64,000 nt of DNA from Antedon mediterranea (taxonomy: Eukaryota; Echinodermata; Crinoidea; Comatulida; Antedonidae): NCBI RefSeq assembly GCF_964355755.1, contig NC_092675.1, forward strand, positions 11,051,312 to 11,115,311, in the 5' to 3' direction. The position numbers and the translations under genes are program-made. Below the pieces are notes generated by a model that saw only the letters and a program-made list of their open reading frames with translations, did no database searches and was not told the DNA's origin. Numbering within the stretch: position 1 is the first letter of the stretch; every line of letters starts with the position of its first letter. Of this stretch, positions 10,510 to 25,500 are shown piece after piece.

Positions 10510-13500
10510 GTGATTTTTTTTTCTTGTTTTGAAATAGAAAAGTAGATTCAATAGACCGCATATCCACTAAGGTGTGCCAACCTCAGCATGCTTACCATAC
10601 AGGCTTCTTCGATGAGGAAGGAACTATGTTTTTATTTGTCGATGGTGAATCATGACACCTTATTGCATTACAAATCAAGTATTAGTGTTGGACTACTGAT
10701 TTGACGTTATTTTGAATCCAACACTCCTTTCATTGCTTGTATTCTTAGGCAAGACACTTTACTTTCGTTTGCCTCTCTTCACCCAGGTGTGTCCATTTGA
10801 CCCAAAAATAAAAAGAGAGAAGTTAATAGTGGAGACTTTAAATGCCCAAATGTGACTATGCCTGTAACCACCCCCCCCCCCCCCCCACCTCTGACTGATA
10901 TTATAAGATTCTAATGTCAAGAATATGGTGCAACCGGTATTTTATTCTCTTTACATTTCAGAGTGGTGTTCTTAACTGTTATTGCAGAGGTTTCACAGTT
11001 GATGACCCGGCCAGAGTTTGTCACACATATTATGGCTTAATGTAAGTCAACTTATTCAATTTTTCAATGGATGACATACATCATTAAGGATTTTGCAATT
11101 ACCTAAACCATGGACTCAATTCTTGTATAAATATATATATTAATTTTAAGTGGAGAGTATTTCAACATGGCAATCCCTTTTTCAATCACGAGTTAATTTT
11201 CCCAAGCTTTTGAAGTCTTTTTGCTCAACTTTTTATAAATTGGTTTTTTAAATCATTTTCAAATCATGTTTTCTCTTAAATTCTTAATAAATATAAATAT
11301 TAAAAATAAATATGAATATAAATCTATATAAATATACCTAATAGAGTACTAACTAAAGACCCCATCATTATTTCTAAAGCATTTAATAATTTTTTTGTAG
11401 AAATCAGACCCTCCCTTGCAAACAAAATCCCTCCCAGCAATGTTTCTTTCAAAGACTTTCTTCCACAACCAAATCCGAAATCAATTTTCTTAACCCCCGT
11501 CCTAGAAGATGAGGTCATAAAAATTATGTCCTCCTTCGATAACAATAACAATAAAATAATTTAGTGGAGTTGTGGCTTGGTGGTTATGATGCTTGGCTAC
11601 CACTCCAAGGGTCCTGGGTTCAAGTCCCGTCACATGTCAGGATTTTTTCTAAGGACCAAATTACAACTCCACTCCCAAAGACTTGTAATAAGACTTTGTT
11701 TATGTAGAGCATCTTGTGTATATGTTTGTCTTGTGAACCTCTGAGGGTCCCTAATGATCAGCATTAGCTGGATGGATCACCCTCATTAAATATGGTTTAA
11801 AAAAAAAATAAATACTGATGATTTCCATACTAAAGCCATTAAACATGTTATCAACCGTATCTCCCTTCCCTTGTGTCACATTTTTAATCTTGTCCTCTGC
11901 AAAGGTGTTTTTCCAAATAGGTTGAAGCTGGCTCCAAATCCAACCTTTCTAACTATCGTCCTATTTCCATCCTGTCAATCTTTTCGAAAGCCTTGGAAGG
12001 AGTTAATCTATGATAAAACATTTTCATTTATCAGTAAAAATTCTCTTCATGGCTTTGATCGATCTCACTAACAACATTATTCATGCTTTCGAAAATCGTC
12101 AATTTGGAATCAGACTTTTTATCGACCTTTCCAAGGCTTTAGACAACATTGATCATAATATTCTACGCTTTAAACGTTTTCAAAAGCTATCTCACTAACC
12201 GCTCCTAATGCACTAAATATTTTAACTCTATTTCCAATTTTTGCCCTATCACCTGTGGCGTCCCCCAGGGCTACTTACTTGACCCTCTCCTGTTCACCCT
12301 TTACATTGATGATATCCACCGTACCTCACACCTGATAAATTTTTTTAATACGCTGATGACACTACAGTTTTTCATGCCAACAAAAATATTTAAACTCTTT
12401 TTGACATCTTTAATACCAACTTTATCCCTTGTCCCAGTATTTTGCTGCAACAAACTCTCCCTCAATCATAAAAAATGTACCTACATCCTATTTGGAACCC
12501 CACAGTTGACTAGAGTTATTGTTGATAATAGATATTATTGATAATAATGAAATCCCCTCTGTAAAGTCTATGAAATTTCTTGACGTACCATCGACAACTG
12601 TCTCTCATGGAAACCGCATATCCAGGAGACTGAGATCATGGTGTCAAAGAACCTTGGGATCATTTCTAGGCTATCTTCCTTCCTCCCAACTAATATTCTC
12701 AGAACCCTTTATTGAACTCTCATTCATCCTTTAATTTGAGCTATGGTAATATTGTCTGGGCCAACACTTACCCAACAAACATCAATAAACTTTCTATACT
12801 ACAAAAAAAAAAGCTATCAGGACTATATCTGGCACTCATCCACTGTTGCATTTCTACCATTTATTCTCCAAACTCAATCTTCTCAAATCTCTGACATTAA
12901 CCTATCCCAGCAAGGTGTTTTTGTTTTTTCAGCTACTCACTCACTTCTCCCTTGCTATCTTAACGACCTTTCGCTTTTCGCTCCCAATAATAACGTTCAT
13001 AAATATGACACCAGAACCAAACATTATATATTCCCAACACCAACTATTTTCAACAGATATTCTGGACCACTCTATTGTTTAACAATTTACCCCTCTCAAT
13101 TTCTTGTGCTGCCACCCGCTATTCATTCAATAAGAAGATAAATTACTACTAAATTGATCTGTTTGATAAGGTCGTTGTTTCATGTTCTGTGACTTGCTAG
13201 ATTGTATTATTCATTTTGTCTTCATATTCGCTGCAGCTGTACTTTTATCATTCATTTTGTCTTCATATTTGCTCTATGCCATGCAGCTGTACTTTTTTTC
13301 TGTTCATCATTTTTTCAAACTGTTATCTACTGGTATTTTATATTCTTTTTTTTTATTTCACTATTGTTAAATTAATTTAACTTTATTTGTATTTGTTTTT
13401 TTCATAATTTTCTATTTACAAGTAATTTGTAAAGGCAATCCTGTCTCAAGATTCTCATCTTTTCTCGGATCTGCCTTCGTCCATTTTTTTATTATCTCTT

Positions 13501-16500
13501 GCCATCGTTGTTTTTTGTTATCTCAGGGAGTTTATAACAACTCCCTGGTTATCTTTTGTCTTTTAGACGTTAATAAATGTTCTTTGAATGAATGAATAAA
13601 TGAAAAGTACATGTACTTAAGAATTTACTGGCTCATTTATGCTGTATTACAGCCTTTATTTCCACATATATATCTAGCCTCTATCTCTAGCCTCTACTTT
13701 ACGTTTTTAGTACACCACAGCATTTTACTCAGTGAGCCAAACCATGATTTACGAAAATCATTCGGTTCAAACGATGGGTGTAATTAATTAAAACTTCAAC
13801 GACTCTATCATTCGATACGGTTCACTGGCTGCCGAGACTAAACACTGTTTTTGGCAGCATATTTGTAGACCAGGCCATGGCGGTACACAGCAGTGGAGGT
13901 TGCGTAGTAACAACTCACTAAACATGTCAAATTACTGTTATTTTTTGCCTTTTTTTAGTCTTTATCATTAAAATTCAGGAAAGTGATAATCCTATCATGT
14001 GCTGCCCCTCAATAAACATCAGTGTGACAAATGTGAGCATGTACCATTCAGTGGCTTTGGAGGAGTAAAATTATGCATACAATTTAGTAGCATTAATATA
14101 TAAACACTTTTTGTATATGCAGGAAAGAGATTGTACTTCCCCATTTATCTACAATAAACTGCCAAAGATGTTCTCATGATTTCTCTAATCACAGACAACT
14201 TGAAAAAGAAGAGCAAAGAGAAGTAGGTGTTTTATTTAGCAATTAGTATCCATCTGTGGCTTTAGTTTACAATACGTTAACCTGAATATGTCAATTTGTT
14301 TTAGGATGACACATTTTATGCATTCAGATGCCAAAAGTGTCTTTATATTTGTTCTAAGAAATGTCCTAATAGACCTATAAAATTACTTTCAATTCAATTC
14401 AATTTCAATTCAATTTCTTTTTTATTTCTGAAATATCATCCATATTAATAAACTTATTAACAGAAAAAGAAAAATCTAAACTTAAGTATAAAGAATGCTT
14501 TTCTTTCTAATCATATTTTTATAAAATAAAATGTATACCAGAAATTGACCTAATTTACTTAATAAATTACCCCGATCCCAACTTTCAACTGCCCTTTTCT
14601 AGATATAGGCGACCAGATATGAAGACAGCATTGCTGTTTACATATACATGTATGTTAACTGCACCACAAAAATGCTGCGTTTTCAATTGATTATATTTAC
14701 TTTACAGAAAGAAATAGAGAATGAAAGGAAGCTAAGATTATTGTCAATGAATAAGATAAGAATTGCTACAAAAGACATGCGACACCCAGTAGCCATGTTC
14801 ACACCAGATGATATCTTGCCTGAAATGGTAATTTTATTTCTAAATGTTTTCAAACGCAAAATGGAAAGTGTGAACCTACAGAATGTATAATTTTAGGTAT
14901 TAGGTGATTATATGGTCATTTTGAAATTTTATTTGTGACTGAAATTTAATAACTTTTTGAACTTTTTTCAGTATTAAAGTAAACAATTAATTATAATAAT
15001 AATATTAATATATATAATATAATATTGGTGTTTACCATCTGGTAGTCATAATGCAAACCTATTATTATTTCACTAATTAGTTATCCGCACCTTGTGATTG
15101 TATGAGATCATCATCAACATTTTTTTTTTCTGTATTATTTTTCTTTCCACCCTAATTTTGTGTTTCGTGTTTCCCTAAAACGTGTAAATAGAACATATCG
15201 ATTTTTACGCGAAGTTATGCACTTCCTATTTTTGAAAAACGTCTGAGTTGCACAATAAAACTGATGTGCGATTTTTTTCATGGCATGGCAAAAGTGTGAA
15301 TAATGTGGGTCACTTATTTATTATTATTATTATTATTATTTTATTTATATAGCGCTTTTCCAAATTAGTATAAAATGATCAAAGCGCTTTACATCAGCAC
15401 ACCCAACAATGAGTCACTTCTTAGGAAATAGATGTGTTTTGAGGGTTTTTTTAAATTTTAAAACCGTGGTTTGTTCCCGGATCACAGACGGGAGTTCGTT
15501 CCACATCACCGGTCCAAATTTTGAGAAAGTATTATTTCCAGAGGTCCGCTTTTCGAGACAGTGATCCAATCTAGTGTGATCTATCTCGGACCTCAGGCCT
15601 CTCTTAGCACATCTATACACCCGTAAGAGATTGCTCAGATAACAGGGCGCATTATTATTTATACAATTGTAGACATGAAGTAACACTTTAAAAGTGATTC
15701 TACTTTCAACAGGTAGCCAATGCAATTCATAAAGCAGAGGTCTAGAACTAACAAACATAGGTACTTGGTAAATTAACCTGGCAGCCCGGTTCTGAAGCTT
15801 TTGTAATCTCAAAATGTTATGTTTGGACATTCCAACAAATAGTGAGTTACAATAATCTAACCTGGATAGAATTAGTGACCTCAAAGCCTCGGTACACGTT
15901 TTTTTGTCTAAAAAATTTTTTATTCTACGCAATGCCCTTAAGAAAAAATTTACAGTACGGCAGACATTATCAATGTGGGGTGTCATACGAAGAAAAACAT
16001 CAAACACCACACCAAGATTTCTAACTGTGTTGGAGGGTTTAACAATAATTTCACCAATATTCAGTTGAATATTTCTATTACTAATGTCGACTTTTGGTGG
16101 AGTTAAAACTAATAACTCTGTTTTTGATTCATTAAGTTTAAGTTGATTTCTGTACATCCAAATACTAAGATCATTAATACATTTAGTAATTCTATAAATG
16201 GCAACTTCGAGATCCCCTGGCACTTTAGGGTTAAAGCTGGTATACAATTGAGTGTCATCTGCGTATAATGTCAGCAATAGGTTTAATGTAAGTGGTAAAA
16301 AGTGGGGGACTAATTGTGGACCCTTGTGGGACACCAGAGCTAAGATGAAATTTACTTGATTCAGATCCATTTAAAGTGACTTTACAATATCTGTCTTCGA
16401 CGTATGTTTTAATCCAGTTACTAGCATTTCCTATTACCCCATAGTTATCTTTAAGTCTGTTTACAAGTATATGGTGATCTACCGTGTCTAAGGCTGCGGA

Positions 16501-19500
16501 TAAATCTAGAAGTACCAGTATCACCACACGACCCTTAGAGAATTCCTGCAGGATATCAGTTTTAAGCTTTAACAGTGCTGTCTCTGTACTAAATTTGGGT
16601 TTGTAAGCAGATTGTAACGGCTCCATGAGGTCGTTTTCAATACAATAATTATTAAAAGCACTCAAGACTGGCCTTTCAATTAGTTTTCCAAGAGTTGGCA
16701 AATTTGAGACAGGTCGAAAATTTGCCAAAACATTTTGGTCAAGTGAGGGTTTTTTAATGATAGGTGTTACAGCACCTATTCTTAGACTTTGTGGAAAAAC
16801 ACCCGATGTGTATGAACTATTTGCAATGTGCGTAAAAACAGGGGAGATCACCTGAGTACATTTCTTAAGCAGCCATGTAGGCGTAGGGTCTAATGGACTG
16901 GACTTGTTAGGAATTTTATTAATTATTTCAAACATGTCATCAGTCTTAACTAATGGGAACGTTGTAAGACTACAATCAGTTTCAGGAATAAATGTCTGCT
17001 CCACAGGCAAGGTGACTATACCACTACTGTAAGTTTCAACTAGACGATCATCAATAAAAGCCTTAATATTTACAACTTTGTCTCTAAAATAATTAGCAAA
17101 ATCTTGACATAAAACCTTGTTTGAATGGTACGTAGGAATACTACTCTTAGATTTACCTAACAGTTTATACAGTGCATTATACATTTCTTTGGGTCTAGAG
17201 TTTACAAAAATAGATTTAAAGGCCAGGTGCGGGCAAAAAATTACTATTGATCATACATTCCAATAATTATCGATCTATAGTTTCCCCTATGTTTCATAAT
17301 TTTTGGGATTTTATTTGTGTTACACAAGCTTGTTGAAAATAAGCACTTTTTAATCAGTGGGAGGATAGTTCAAATTACACAGTAAAATCTCTATTCTTTT
17401 GTACACTAATTTTTTTATTAGAGAGGCATTTTAAAAAGCTATGAAAAATAAACAGTGTGGTAAAAAATGTTATCAGATGACTAAATATAGGTAATATAAC
17501 TTGAATTTTACATTTGTGGTATTTTTATTCAACTTCAGATTTTTATTTTCATGCTATAGCAAAAATTATCCACCATATATCCACCATCTTTTTTCACCTT
17601 CTAGGGAGTCACCAGACATGTTATTACATTAGGTTAAACTACCTAACTACTGAAAAAAAGTCTTTCTGGTTTTTATGGCAGAATTTGGCAAAATTTTGTA
17701 TTTGACCATATTAAGCAAAATTCATGTTTTTTCGTTCTTGATTTCTGTTACTAATATTTGATTTATGTACAATTAATCAAATATTATATTTAAAATTCAT
17801 GCCTGTACCTGAGCTTTAAAATATGTCGTTTTTTCCTTAATTACAATTAGATTGCATACAAGTTTTTGTTGCGCATAAAAAATAGCCTTATCTATGTTGC
17901 TCTTAGTCTTTCTCCATCTATGTTCAAGTCCTCGTCTGATAAGTCGCTCGCTGTCAATCTTATCCGTGTACCAGCTTGGCTTGCTAACAAATTTGCGCAC
18001 ACATGTTTTCACTGGGCAGATATCGTCAAGAATCGATCTAACAGCATTATCGTACATTATGGCTTGCTTGTCAGGGTCGTCTAATTGGAAGATTACAGCA
18101 AGTTTGTCTTTAAGCAAAAGTTGAAATGAGTCCATGTCTAAGTTTCTAAAAGAGCGTGATTTACGAATTATTTTAGACTGATCTTGTTTATCATAGTCAA
18201 GCGCGACTTTCACGATATGGTGATCTGAACCGTAATCACGTAGCCATAACATCGGCAGGGGTTCGAGGCTCACTCACTCCATGGTTCTGGTGGTAGAACG
18301 AGTCTTCTCGGATAAGGACTATAAACCGTAGGTCCAGTGTACACAACTTGCCCGTGTGCACTTTAAAGAACCTAGTACATCTTTCGAGACGAGTAGGGGG
18401 TTACCCCGGTGTATTAGTACATCATAGCCACTGATCACCAACTGGGCCCTCTGGGAGATCAGTCTTTGACTGAAGGGGTCACCCAGTATAAAGATAAAAA
18501 AAAAAAAAAAAAAAAAAAAAATCTATGAGGTAGAACTGTGCAATCTGTGACAGTACTATCGTCGACGCGACACAAAAAATGATCCAGAATATGACCTTTG
18601 GCATGAGTCGGTTCCTTTACAGTTTGAATAAAATCATGATCACGTAAAATTTGTAGATACTGCGCAACAAAATTGTCTACGTGGTTATCTACGTGTACAT
18701 TCATATCCCCAACAATCAGTGGTTTTCCAGACAGACCATCAATTTCATACATGAATTCGGTAAATTCATCAATAAACTGTGAATGTTTTAATCCGTTTTC
18801 GTTCGACGGCGGCGGACGGTATACAACAATTAATCTCAGGGATTTGTTGGGATCATAAATACATCCATGCTCAAACGATTTAAAGGAACTCGAGATAGGT
18901 GATCTAATACATTTCAGCTCCGCCTTATGAATGATCACTATACCACCCCCGCTACCTTCTTTACGCGGAAAGTTATGAAAACCGTATCCGATTGGTGTGC
19001 ACTCCTGACGAACAACTGAAGCGTCTTCATCACTGAGCCAAGACTCTGTGATAACCAAAATATCAATTTCGGACTCAATTAATAGGTCGAAGATAGTTGT
19101 AGTTTTGTTGCACATAGATCGTGCATTCCAGACCTACAGAATAACATTGTTATTTGTACCGTTTTCCTGTACTAGTTTCACAGGTGCTAACACCCGTCTA
19201 CGCCTATTCGAGTTATATGTTATCCGCTTATCAACACAACGCTTCTTAACGACTGAGATAAATTCGCCAAGTCGAATGTTTATCAGTGACTGTATTCTGT
19301 TATCTACTAAGGGTGTGTTGTTTTTACGCTGTGTTAAAATACACCGAATAGGTCGATGACATTTCCTACCTGCTCTCACGCCCCTGCTTCGCCGTCGCTT
19401 AATCAAAGAAAAATTGCTACTAATCTTATCCTTCCCTGGTAAAAAATCTACTTTATTTCCATCTAACTGTCTGTCATGTATGCAGTACGACTCACATTTT

Positions 19501-22500
19501 TCCCGTGAAGTATTAAACAAACTAGTTGTTTTGGCCAGGCCCAGTCCCGAGAGGCATTTGTATATCATTGTCTTTCTGCAACGTCCGTGGAATGCGTAAA
19601 CGGCCGATGTAAGTCACGTGTAATGAGAACCGTGAGGCTAGAACGAGCGTCAACGAAAAACACATCAAAAGTCTCAAAATACAAGTTCAACAGCAACCAG
19701 ACAGGAACAGAAACACTTTACAAACAGCACCAAACTATAAACAGCAAAAACCCAAATGGAAAACAGCAAAAATATTGACTTAAAAATGTTTTGTTGTTTA
19801 GGCCCAGTCTCGAGGGGCACTGCAAGGTCTGTGGAATGCGTAGCGGCAGGTGGTGTAAGTCACGTGTATTGAAAGCCGTGAGGCTAGAACGGGCGTCTAC
19901 AAAAAACACGTCAAAAATCACAAATACAACACAAAAATCACCAAACAGCAACCAGACAGGTATAAAAACACTTTACAAACAACACCAAAACTATGAACAG
20001 CAAGAATCCAAATGAAAAAACAGGAAAAATATTGATTTAAAATTGTCCTGAGAGCGACAGCTTAACAGCGCTACAGAATCAGATCAAATTTTCATCTTTA
20101 CTGTAAATTTCAGTATGTTATAGCTCCTCAGAAAAAAAGTGCTACTCATGATTAAAACGTTTTCTGGAAGCTGTTGAATTCTAGATACGAATTCATGTAA
20201 AAATGTTGAATCACTGTTGTATTTTCATCTTTTGCATCATAGTTCATCACATATAAGTTCTGAAAGGAAATGTTGAGTTTCTCAACGTTTCGATCAATAT
20301 ACTTTGATCGTCTTCAGGAGTGAAATCATGTTTAATAATTCATTTGAGTTAGATAAGTTTATTCTTTACCTTTTTTTTGTTCTTCATGCAGTTTGCTTTT
20401 GCTAGGGTTTTGGAAAATGAAGAAAATAAGACAATCTTGAAAATAAATTTTGCCGCCATTGGGGCATCTCAATCTAAGGCCGAGACAATCAAGGAAATCA
20501 AGCGTAAAAGAACCAATTCTGGGAAATTCCTCGATGCAGTGAAAAACAAATTGAAAAAGAGAAAGTTGGTGAATACTTCAGATGAAAATGAAAGGTAACA
20601 TTTTTCACTATTTTGGATGAGTAAGCCTTGTCTAGACTATCAAACTAGTTTGACAAAAAGAAAGTGTGATGTGCCCAAATATTGTTTTGATATGACATCT
20701 TTGTGTCCATATTTGGGCATATCATGTCTTTGGCACATAAAGTGTAGACAGAGCTTTAGTAGTATGCTCATTTGATTATTAAGTAGTTTAAAATGTGTGC
20801 TACATTTGTATTACTAAAATGTTTGTTTTCTAGAAATTTTGTATCCATCTCAGTTGTTGTAAGAATTTCAAAAGTTGACTTACAAAAAAAAATGTAAAAG
20901 GATAAGGTAAATCATCCATGCAATTCCATACGTTTCTTGTACTCTCCCAAAACTTTGTATGATTTACTTAATTAATAATTAATTAATTAAATATGAAACT
21001 CTCCTATTTATAAAATATTAATATATGACTAAAACTATGTTGTCTTTGCAGTGATGAATTGAAATCTGAGGAATCTGCAAATTGTTCAGATTGTGAATCT
21101 TCCTTTACTAAATTCAAGAATAAATTTAAGCGCAAATCAGAAGAGCTTCACGACGCACCTGACATAGTTTGCAATAGGTGATTGGTCACATTCATGACAT
21201 TTATTTATCAAAACATAAGATAAAAAAATGACAGGGAACGTAACTAGAAGATAGAACATCTTTTTATAGATAATGTATTTAAAGAACTGCAAACAAAGAA
21301 ATAATGAATTTCAGTACTGTAGCTTTGAGGTTAATTTACCTACTTTGTACTTATTTTTTTAAGCATTCATGATTTTTTAAAACGACCTACAACTCTTGAA
21401 GAACAAACATCATCTGTAATAAATGACTTAATGGATTCTACAAAGGAAATTAGTATTGAACTGACTAAAAGTGATGTTAACGCTCTAGCATGGGGAAAGT
21501 CTGTGGGTGAGTAACCTCCACCACCCTGATTGGTGGATAAGTTGATCAATGTATACATCTTGGTCAAACAATTAAAATAACTGACCAGCTCATTTCCCTC
21601 TTTACAGATGATACTAATACCTTACTTGCTGTAGGATTTCAAGATGGTAGCCTGATGATTTATACAGTTTCTGTTGGTATGGCAATGAAATTGGAAAAGT
21701 ATAACTATGATGGCATGGAACCTGTTTCAAAGTAATCTTTATCACCATAATGTTGACCTGTTTATGTTTATTATGTTCGAAAAATGTTTGTATCTGGTTT
21801 TATATTTATACATTTCTTTACGTTAAACGAGTAATATACGTATGTGTGAAATGTTTGGATTTGTTATTAACAAATCTTCATCTAGTGGTGACTGGATGTT
21901 AGTGGTTGCTAGGAGTAGCTTTGCTAGTTGTAGAGCAGCAAACCCAGTCCAAGATTAGTTGACGTACGTATCTAGTTCACTGGTTTAAATTAAGAAGTGT
22001 ATACAATACAATATATATTGTGTTCATAATTCCCCATTATACTAAATATTTGAACCTAGCTAGTGGTTTAATCTACTCATGTACCATATTAAACCAATTC
22101 ATTTTATCTTTGTTGTAGATTGTTGTGGATACAACACTCTAATACAAGGTTTGTAGCAGTTGGTCACATCAATGGCCAAGTGAGCCTTATGAAAGTTACA
22201 GATCATGGTACATCAAAATCATGTGTGCTACAAAATGAGAATAAGAAGAAGGTGACCGCTATTGCTGAATCTCCATCAGGATGGTAAATACAGATCTTTA
22301 TAGGCCAGTTGTCTTGTAAAGGCAACTTCTGAAACTGGACTCCCTGAAATTACCTATCTGCACCTTGTTAATATTAATGTTACAAATATTTAACATTTCA
22401 CCTTTTTGAAGAAGCAGATTTTTAGGCCAAATTGGTGAAAATTGACTGTACTCTCATTAAAAATTTGTCCTAAACATATTTGTTGTACTTGTACCATACA

Positions 22501-25500
22501 GTAGTTAGTTTACAATTTTAATACTAATACTGTAGCTGTATGATTTTGCATTGATTTTATTAAATTAAGTTTTTTAGATGGATTTATGCATACAAGTAAA
22601 TGAATAAACTGTATTATAGGCAGAAGAAAGTGTTTTAGGCATGAATGAGTGGTCTCCACTAGGATGCAATGCAAGTAATTGCTGTCACTTGTGATACTGT
22701 ATTACAAGTGATAGAGCATTCATGTGTTATTGGTTTAATTACTTATTCCATGCCTAGCATCCTAGTGCGAAACAAACTTACATTGCTTTTACCACTTTGT
22801 GTTGATGGTCAGTGTTTGGACATACACTATACTGTACTGTATGTGCATACACACACAAGTAAAAAAATCACCTTTTATTTTAGCTGTATATGTGTTGGTC
22901 AGCAAAATGGCAGCATTTCATTCTACTTGATTGACTATAATGAAGCCAAACCAAAGCTACTTTCAGCATCTAGTATATCTTATGGTGCTGTACAAAGCAT
23001 AGCCTGGCATCCAACTAAAAAGTAAGAATATGGAATTTTCATGAAACACATAAACCTTGACTTCAACGATGACATACAACACATTTGCGCATGCCTATTT
23101 ACCAGAATCATAAATTAAGAACCTAATTTCTAAAAAATTGTTGGTGTCATAAAGCATAAAAGTATTTATGGAATACTGTACACTGTATATGTTATATTCA
23201 GTGTAGCATAGGTGGGTACCCATCTTTTAATCCAATTTTTAACATGATGACCATCAAAAGGTAACATAAAGATAGCAATTTTAGAAGGTAACAATTAAAT
23301 TAATGAAAATTTGTCATGACATCCAATAGACAAAATTTGTATATGAATTCATATTTGCAATTCAACAACTTTCATAACAAGTTTTAAACATGTTGGTCAC
23401 TTTTCATTTCAAGAAGCTATAACAGATTGAAATATAGTTTATAGATGAAATTAAGTAAGTCACGTTATTCTGATTTTTTTGACGTAATAAAAATTCAAAT
23501 TTGTCTAACTCATGTGAAAGAGAATTGATTAAAAAAGAACATATTAAAATCTAGGATAAAATGAGAAACGCATTAGCGTGATGCACTCTATTCAACTGGA
23601 TTAACTAGTACGAAAGAGAAAAATATCCTATTTTAAAAATTTGAGTGGCCATTATGGTGATGTCAGAACTGATGACTAGAATTAATATCTACAACTAATC
23701 AGCTTCCATACAGTAGTACATTAAAATAGGGTCACCAGCCATCCTGAGGTGCTATAACCAATGAAAAATAGGTATATGTTTTTCACAAATTTGCATTAAA
23801 TTACCTATTTTTTAGCACACGATTATTAAAGTTTAACGTGCATATACATCGTTATTTTGTAATTAAAGTTCATAAAATAAAATAAAATCTACTATAGAAG
23901 GTATGAAAAACAAAAATGAATTGCAAAACCATTTTTCTACGCTTTGTATGAGTTGTGCAAAACATAAAAAAATGTGAACATTTTGAAATGCTCAAAATGA
24001 CCTGAATTGTACACGAAATTGATTGAAATTAATTTTGCGCATTTTTAAATTAAAAATACGGGTCATTGCGTAATTTTTTGCATAGCACGCTATTTTTATT
24101 AGTTATTTGCACCTTGGCGGATAAATCCTTGTCATTGTTTTATGAGATCATCAACTTTTTTTTGGTTATCGGCAACTTTTGTTGTGGATAACCCCTTGTT
24201 ATTGTCAGGATCTTTTTTTTCATATTTTATTCTTTCTTTCCACAAATTTTGTTCAACATAAGATTGTATAAATGTGTCAGAAGATTGACCTGTAACTGTA
24301 GAGTGCAAGAAACCTTGTTATATGACGTTAGATTCGCGCAGCGCAAGTTATTTATTTATGGTAGATCATTAATTTCAAAGCAACATTTATTTTCTCTTTT
24401 CATATACATAATTGATTTCAATGAACAATATATATTTATTTCATTTCATTTCATTTCATTTATTTATTTCACTTTACAAATATATAAATATAAGTGGAGG
24501 AGCCTAAAAGAAAGCAAAGCTTGTGGTGAATAGGCTCCTCAAAACAAAACAAATAAAATATAAATAATATAACACAATTAGAAACTCCAAAAAAACAACA
24601 ATTAAACTAATATCTTTTCTCTAACACATAAGTTTAACATGTTTAAAAATAGATTATATAAATTATTTAAGAAATATCAAATATATCAATAATAAAAGAA
24701 TTTACAAAGAACCTTCAACCAATAATAGTTTAAATTGACGTTTAAATAAAGCACAGTTATGAGATTTTTTAAGAGATAAAGGAAGAGAATTCCAGAGTTT
24801 AGGTCCAGTGTATACAAGGGTATTCATTTTAAGACTAGTTCGAGTAAATGGCAGGTGATACTGATCTTTTTGTCTTGTTTGGTGATTGTGGTATTGTTTA
24901 TTTTGAGTGAATTTACTGGATATTATAGGTGGTAAGTGTCCGGCGGTTAATTGAAACATGATGACACCAACATTAAATCTATAGAGATCCTCAATTTTTA
25001 ATATTTTATTTTTTTGAAAGAGATCTTGGGTGTGAGCACGAAAAGTTACCCCTGAGATAATTCTGAAAGCTCGTTTCTGGATTAATAAAATTTTAGTAAT
25101 AATTGATTTTGAAGCATTTCCCCAAGCAAGAACACCATAATTTAAGTACGATAAAATAAGAGTAGAATATAAAATATTTAATACTTTTTGAGGAAATATT
25201 GATTTCAATTTATACATCATGCCAACATTTTTTGATAATAATTTGCAAAGGTAATTAACATGGGCTTTCCAGTCAAGTCTGTCGTCAATAAATATACCAA
25301 GAAATTTTGTGTTGGTTATTTGATTAATAGGAACATTGTTGAAAATAATATCTTTTGGTAACATATACTACAGTATATTTGTTACTAAACAACATAAAAT
25401 TGGTTTTTAGCATATTTAGTGATAGCTTGTTTGCATGTATCCAAGTAGTAACCTTTTTTAGTTCTTGATTAACGATGTCACAGAGACTATCTGGATCATC

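Larger units (their letters stand above)
15300..20040 (-). mobile_element. CR1/L2-like LINE with two nested insertions
   Basis: On the minus strand, from 5': two ~250-bp monomers (20040-19537), an N-terminal frame (19568-19134), an endonuclease (19115 down to ~17800) and an RT (17215 down to 15414). The 3' UTR ends at the GCGCTATATAAAT-type sequence and a (TAA)n tract at 15313-15341. A poly(A) SINE interrupts the endonuclease and a TTAA-flanked MITE interrupts the endonuclease-RT linker. One nonsense codon (19134-19136) and a deletion next to the RT active site (~16265) also inactivate it. Confidence 0.85.

Noticed and set aside
15842-16024. Plus-strand 60-codon frame
   Set aside because: Antisense shadow of the minus-strand LINE RT.
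18255-18275. GGGTTCGAGGCT as evidence for a tRNA gene
   Set aside because: Only a B-box-like piece is present, partly overlapping LINE coding; no cloverleaf can be drawn.
22669-23025. 118-codon plus-strand frame as an independent gene
   Set aside because: Its second half is WD40 exon K; the first half is intron read-through before the acceptor at 22883.
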